Notes under the pieces: model-generated
Database searches by the model: none
Seen by the model: the letters and a program-made list of their open reading frames with translations, nothing else
What the model was told of the DNA's origin: nothing
Assembly: GCA_027886175.1 (NCBI GenBank)
Contig: JAJNNQ010000019.1
Span: 11,084,501 to 11,148,500, forward strand
Direction: 5' to 3'
Source: Phylloscopus collybita
Lineage: Eukaryota; Chordata; Aves; Passeriformes; Phylloscopidae
DNA length: 64,000 bases
Translations under genes and position numbers: made by a program
In this document: piece by piece, positions 61,131 through 64,000 of the stretch
How the letters are laid out: every line of letters begins with the position of its first letter
How positions within the stretch are numbered: position 1 is the stretch's first letter

Positions 61131-61194
61131 CTAGCAAAGCCACAGTGATCAGTGCTGGTAAAGCAATGAGAGGGATATGAACCTAGCAAAGCCA
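61131..61194. repeat. Templated insertion flanked by a 12-bp target duplication
   Basis: CTAGCAAAGCCA occurs at 61131-61142 and 61183-61194. The 40 bp between, with the adjoining bases (61138-61183), are identical to 58608-58653. The layout reads as target duplication, copied filler, target duplication. No transposon motif is present in the filler. Confidence 0.85.
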
Positions 61195-63850
61195 AACTGC
61201 TGCAGGGAATTTGATTTGGGGGAACAACTCCCAGTCCTCCCAGCCCACAGCCAGGCTGTCTCAGCTGGGCAAGAAGTTTACTGATTCCCCTGGCTCTGTC
61301 ACATGTCAGCCCAGAGCTGAGAAACCCTCCAGCAATCATTTGCATCCCTGTGCTTGGAATGGCAGAAATGCTTCCAGAAATGTTCCCAGAGGCTCTGGGA
61401 ACATCAGCATCAGCAGAAGAGCTGCTCTCCATGCTGTTTTGTCTATAGACTGGAGTGTCCTGTTCTCCCGAGCATGAAACCTCGTGTCAGGGTGGGTGAT
61501 TTCTCCAGCAGACAGGAGGGATGGGAAGGCACTTGTTTTTAGGAAGCTCAAAATCCATCCTCACCATGTTGGCCCAACCTGAAACATGTGGTATCCAGGG
61601 AAAATGCCAGACAGGAGCAGCTTTCTGTGCTGAGAGTCCCTGTGGTCCCCAGCTAGATGTCAGGCACAGCCTGCTGTAACCAGACAGCCAATGTCCCCTG
61701 CACTCTGCCCTGTCTGCATCCCAGCAGAGCACGCAGACAGTTCTGCAAAGTCACCAGGGAATGGCAGCAGGAAGTAACTCCATGCTTCCAGCAAAGCAAC
61801 TTGGAAGGCAGAGGTGGTGGGGTGCACCACAGTGTCAGCACATCTTGAGCAGGTCAGCAGGGTGACAGGCACCAGGAATGCCTCCCTGCCTCTGTGCTCA
61901 GCTCTCAACAGCTCTGGTGGGGTTTGCAGCTTCAGTGTGTCACATTTTCTGTGCTGTCCCCTCCTTCCCATAGGAACAGCACCAGGATTGAGCCCTTATG
62001 TGAGCTCTCAGGTCTGTCAGCCAGAGAGCTGGGGCTCATGACCTGCCTGAGGTTTGTCACAGCATCCTTGAAGTCTGCTGCTGCAAAACAACTGGGATTT
62101 AACAAATTGGCAATCTCCAAGGGGGAAAAAAACCCTGTTCTGTCGAAGCATTTCCAACCAGCTCTGTGGTCACCGTACTTTTGTTTCCAGAGCTGATGTG
62201 TTGGCAGGGATGCACAACCCACACACAGTTCCCCAGGGTGGCCTCTCCCTGCCTGCATCTCCCACATCTCCAGCTCATTCCCAGCACAATTCCCCACTGC
62301 TGTCCATCACCACTGTGAGTTACTCTGCCACTCAGCATTTCCAGGAATGTGCAAGTGCACAGCCTTTCCCAAGCAGTCCCTGATGCCCATGGCAGGGACT
62401 GGTCCTGTCCAAGCCCAGGGAGGGGCAGGGTGGGAAGCAGGATGCTGTGGGGAGGGCTTGTTTGCCCTGATTGCCACTGTGCCAGGAGCTGGCAGAGCCA
62501 ACCTGGGATTGTCCTAATTTCATTATTTGTTGGCTGCCTTCAGGGTGCCAGAGGAGAATGCACACAGCCAGGACACGCCTGTGGGTTGGTGATGGAGATT
62601 CATTAGGCTTATTGCACACCCCATCACACAGCTACGAGACTCTCTGTGGCTCTGACACAGCTCTCTAGAAGATTTGCAGTCACATTGCTCTTCCTTGGTC
62701 TGTCTGTATTTATTTCAGGGAAGAAAGGGGGAGCTAGGCATGATGGTGGCTGGAGAAACAGTCCATGTGGAACTATTCCCATAGGAAAGTCCACACTTCT
62801 GCAATCCCTGTGCAAGGAGCAGGGAAATGTGATTTTCCAGATGAGAGCATCTCTTCTCCAATGCTGGACACATTTACTGTGTTTTCCTTCCCTTCTCCCT
62901 TCTCAGACAGCCCAGCAGCAAAGCAAGATGTTGCTCTCTCAACTCTGGTTCATCCGGTTCCTCCCTTGCTTGCTTTCCTGGGCAAACCTATGTGTCAGCT
63001 TCAGGCTGAAATCCAGGAGTCCCAGAACTGACTTTCTTGTCCAGTTTCCAACAAATTAAGCAACCAAACAGCAGAACTGTACAGGAGCGTTCTGGGGCAC
63101 AGAAGAACATGGACCCCTTCCTTTTGCCTCTGCCTTGCTAACAGGGGGATTCCCAATACCACAGCTCCAACCCCATCCCACCAGGACAGCAATCACACAG
63201 CTCTGGCCAAGGGACTTTTTTGGGTGTTATTTCCCCACTGCAGCCTCTCTGTGATATGGACAGGGTTCAGCCTGAGGTCTTCCTGGGTGGATGAATTTTC
63301 CTGTCTCCTCTGAAACTTTTTGATGTGTTTCCCAGGAGGGCAAGTCTGGGGGAATCCCGTGGGAGGTGCTTTGTCTGACAGTGCTGTGTACTGCAAGATG
63401 ATGGTTATTAGCACGCTCAAAGCAGCTGTCAGTTATCTTTCATCCTGCTGTATCCCCTGGGAATGAGGCAGAAAGCTCTGCACAGGGCTTTGCTCAGCAG
63501 GCTCAAGTCTTTAACATAGGGCTGCTGAATTAACAATCCTCAGCAACAGTAACAGCAATGGGATGTGACAGCCACAGCCTGGGATGTCTCTGGTGCCTGG
63601 TGTCGGCCCTGCAGACTCACCTTCCAAGCAACACGGACGTGGGACATGCAGGATTTTCCTTCCCAGGCTTCCTCCAAAGGCAGCATCACCCCTCCTCCGT
63701 TCTTACTCCCATCCCAGCCCAACACTGCTCCTCCCATGTCGTCCTCCCAGCAGAAGGAGCCCAGGGAGCACTGAGAGCCTGTCACAGTGAGCGCTCCTTG
63801 ATGGTCCCAGGTTAATCACTGCCTCTCACGCACACAGACACTTAAGGCTG
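61195..63850. other. Non-coding sequence, no gene recognised
   Basis: No exon was recognised on either strand. If a minus-strand gene ends at the right edge, this is its downstream flank. Confidence 0.35.
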
Positions 63851-63873
63851 TTGTTTGCTGCCCCAGGAGACTC

Positions 63874-63879
63874 TTTATT
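63874..63879 (-). terminator. Candidate polyadenylation signal of a minus-strand gene off the right edge
   Basis: On the minus strand, AGGCAGCCAATAAAGAGTCT is followed by CCTGGGGCAGC. This is a canonical AATAAA in a context typical of compact vertebrate 3' ends, with a TG-rich region about 25-50 bp further. The gene itself would lie mostly beyond position 64,000 and was not identified. Confidence 0.35.
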
Positions 63880-64000
63880 GGCTGCCTCACAGGGCAGGAG
63901 GAGAGGAAGGAGGATGGGAGGGATGAACTGCAGGTTACAGGGGAAGAAGAAAGGACATTTGGGATCTTCAGGATGAAGGCAGCGCTGAACTTCACCCCTC
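63880..64000 (-). other. Possible 3' UTR or last exon of an unidentified minus-strand gene
   Basis: On the minus strand this reads as C/T-rich sequence leading into the AATAAA. One frame contains a TGA at the very edge (GAGGGGTGA), and the others are open. No protein family was recognised, so it is called only because of the downstream polyadenylation signal. Confidence 0.25.

Overview
The window is vertebrate genomic DNA, most likely from a bird. Two syntenic protein-coding genes are split into short GT-AG exons. Introns are compact (about 160 to 1,400 bp, apart from the first introns). The only interspersed repeats recognised are CR1-type LINE 3' ends and one solo ERV long terminal repeat. 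There are no Alu, B1 or L1 elements and no prokaryotic features. Gene identities rest on recognition of the translated exons, not on a database search.

Layout. 1-5,000: intergenic, nothing recognised apart from simple repeats. About 5,000-15,720 (minus strand): FAM114A2. Thirteen coding exons join in frame into a 500-residue protein, with a probable 5' non-coding exon in the CpG island. About 15,050-16,030: a CpG island between two divergent genes, read as a shared bidirectional promoter. About 15,790-24,000 (plus strand): MFAP3, with an inferred non-coding first exon in the island, a large first intron holding a CR1 fragment, and two coding exons (20,439-20,900 and 22,276-23,021) encoding a 341-residue single-pass Ig-domain protein. 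About 24,000-64,000: a gene-poor stretch with no exon I can support. It holds two old CR1 pieces, an intact solo LTR with a 6-bp target duplication, a 540-bp G-rich minisatellite, two pure GGAGA microsatellites, a 50-bp T run, GC-rich blocks next to AT/TAAT-rich blocks that resemble distal regulatory DNA, and a 46-bp templated duplication. At the right edge a minus-strand AATAAA may mark the 3' end of a further gene.

The order FAM114A2(-), MFAP3(+) matches human chromosome 5q33, where GALNT10, SAP30L and HAND1 follow on the MFAP3 side. The long right half may therefore be intergenic or intronic DNA ahead of or inside GALNT10, but no GALNT10 exon was seen. No novel multi-gene system is evident. 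The most interesting signals are small-scale structural ones: the templated insertion at 61.1 kb, a perfect 17-bp-arm hairpin inside a FAM114A2 intron, and the complete solo LTR.
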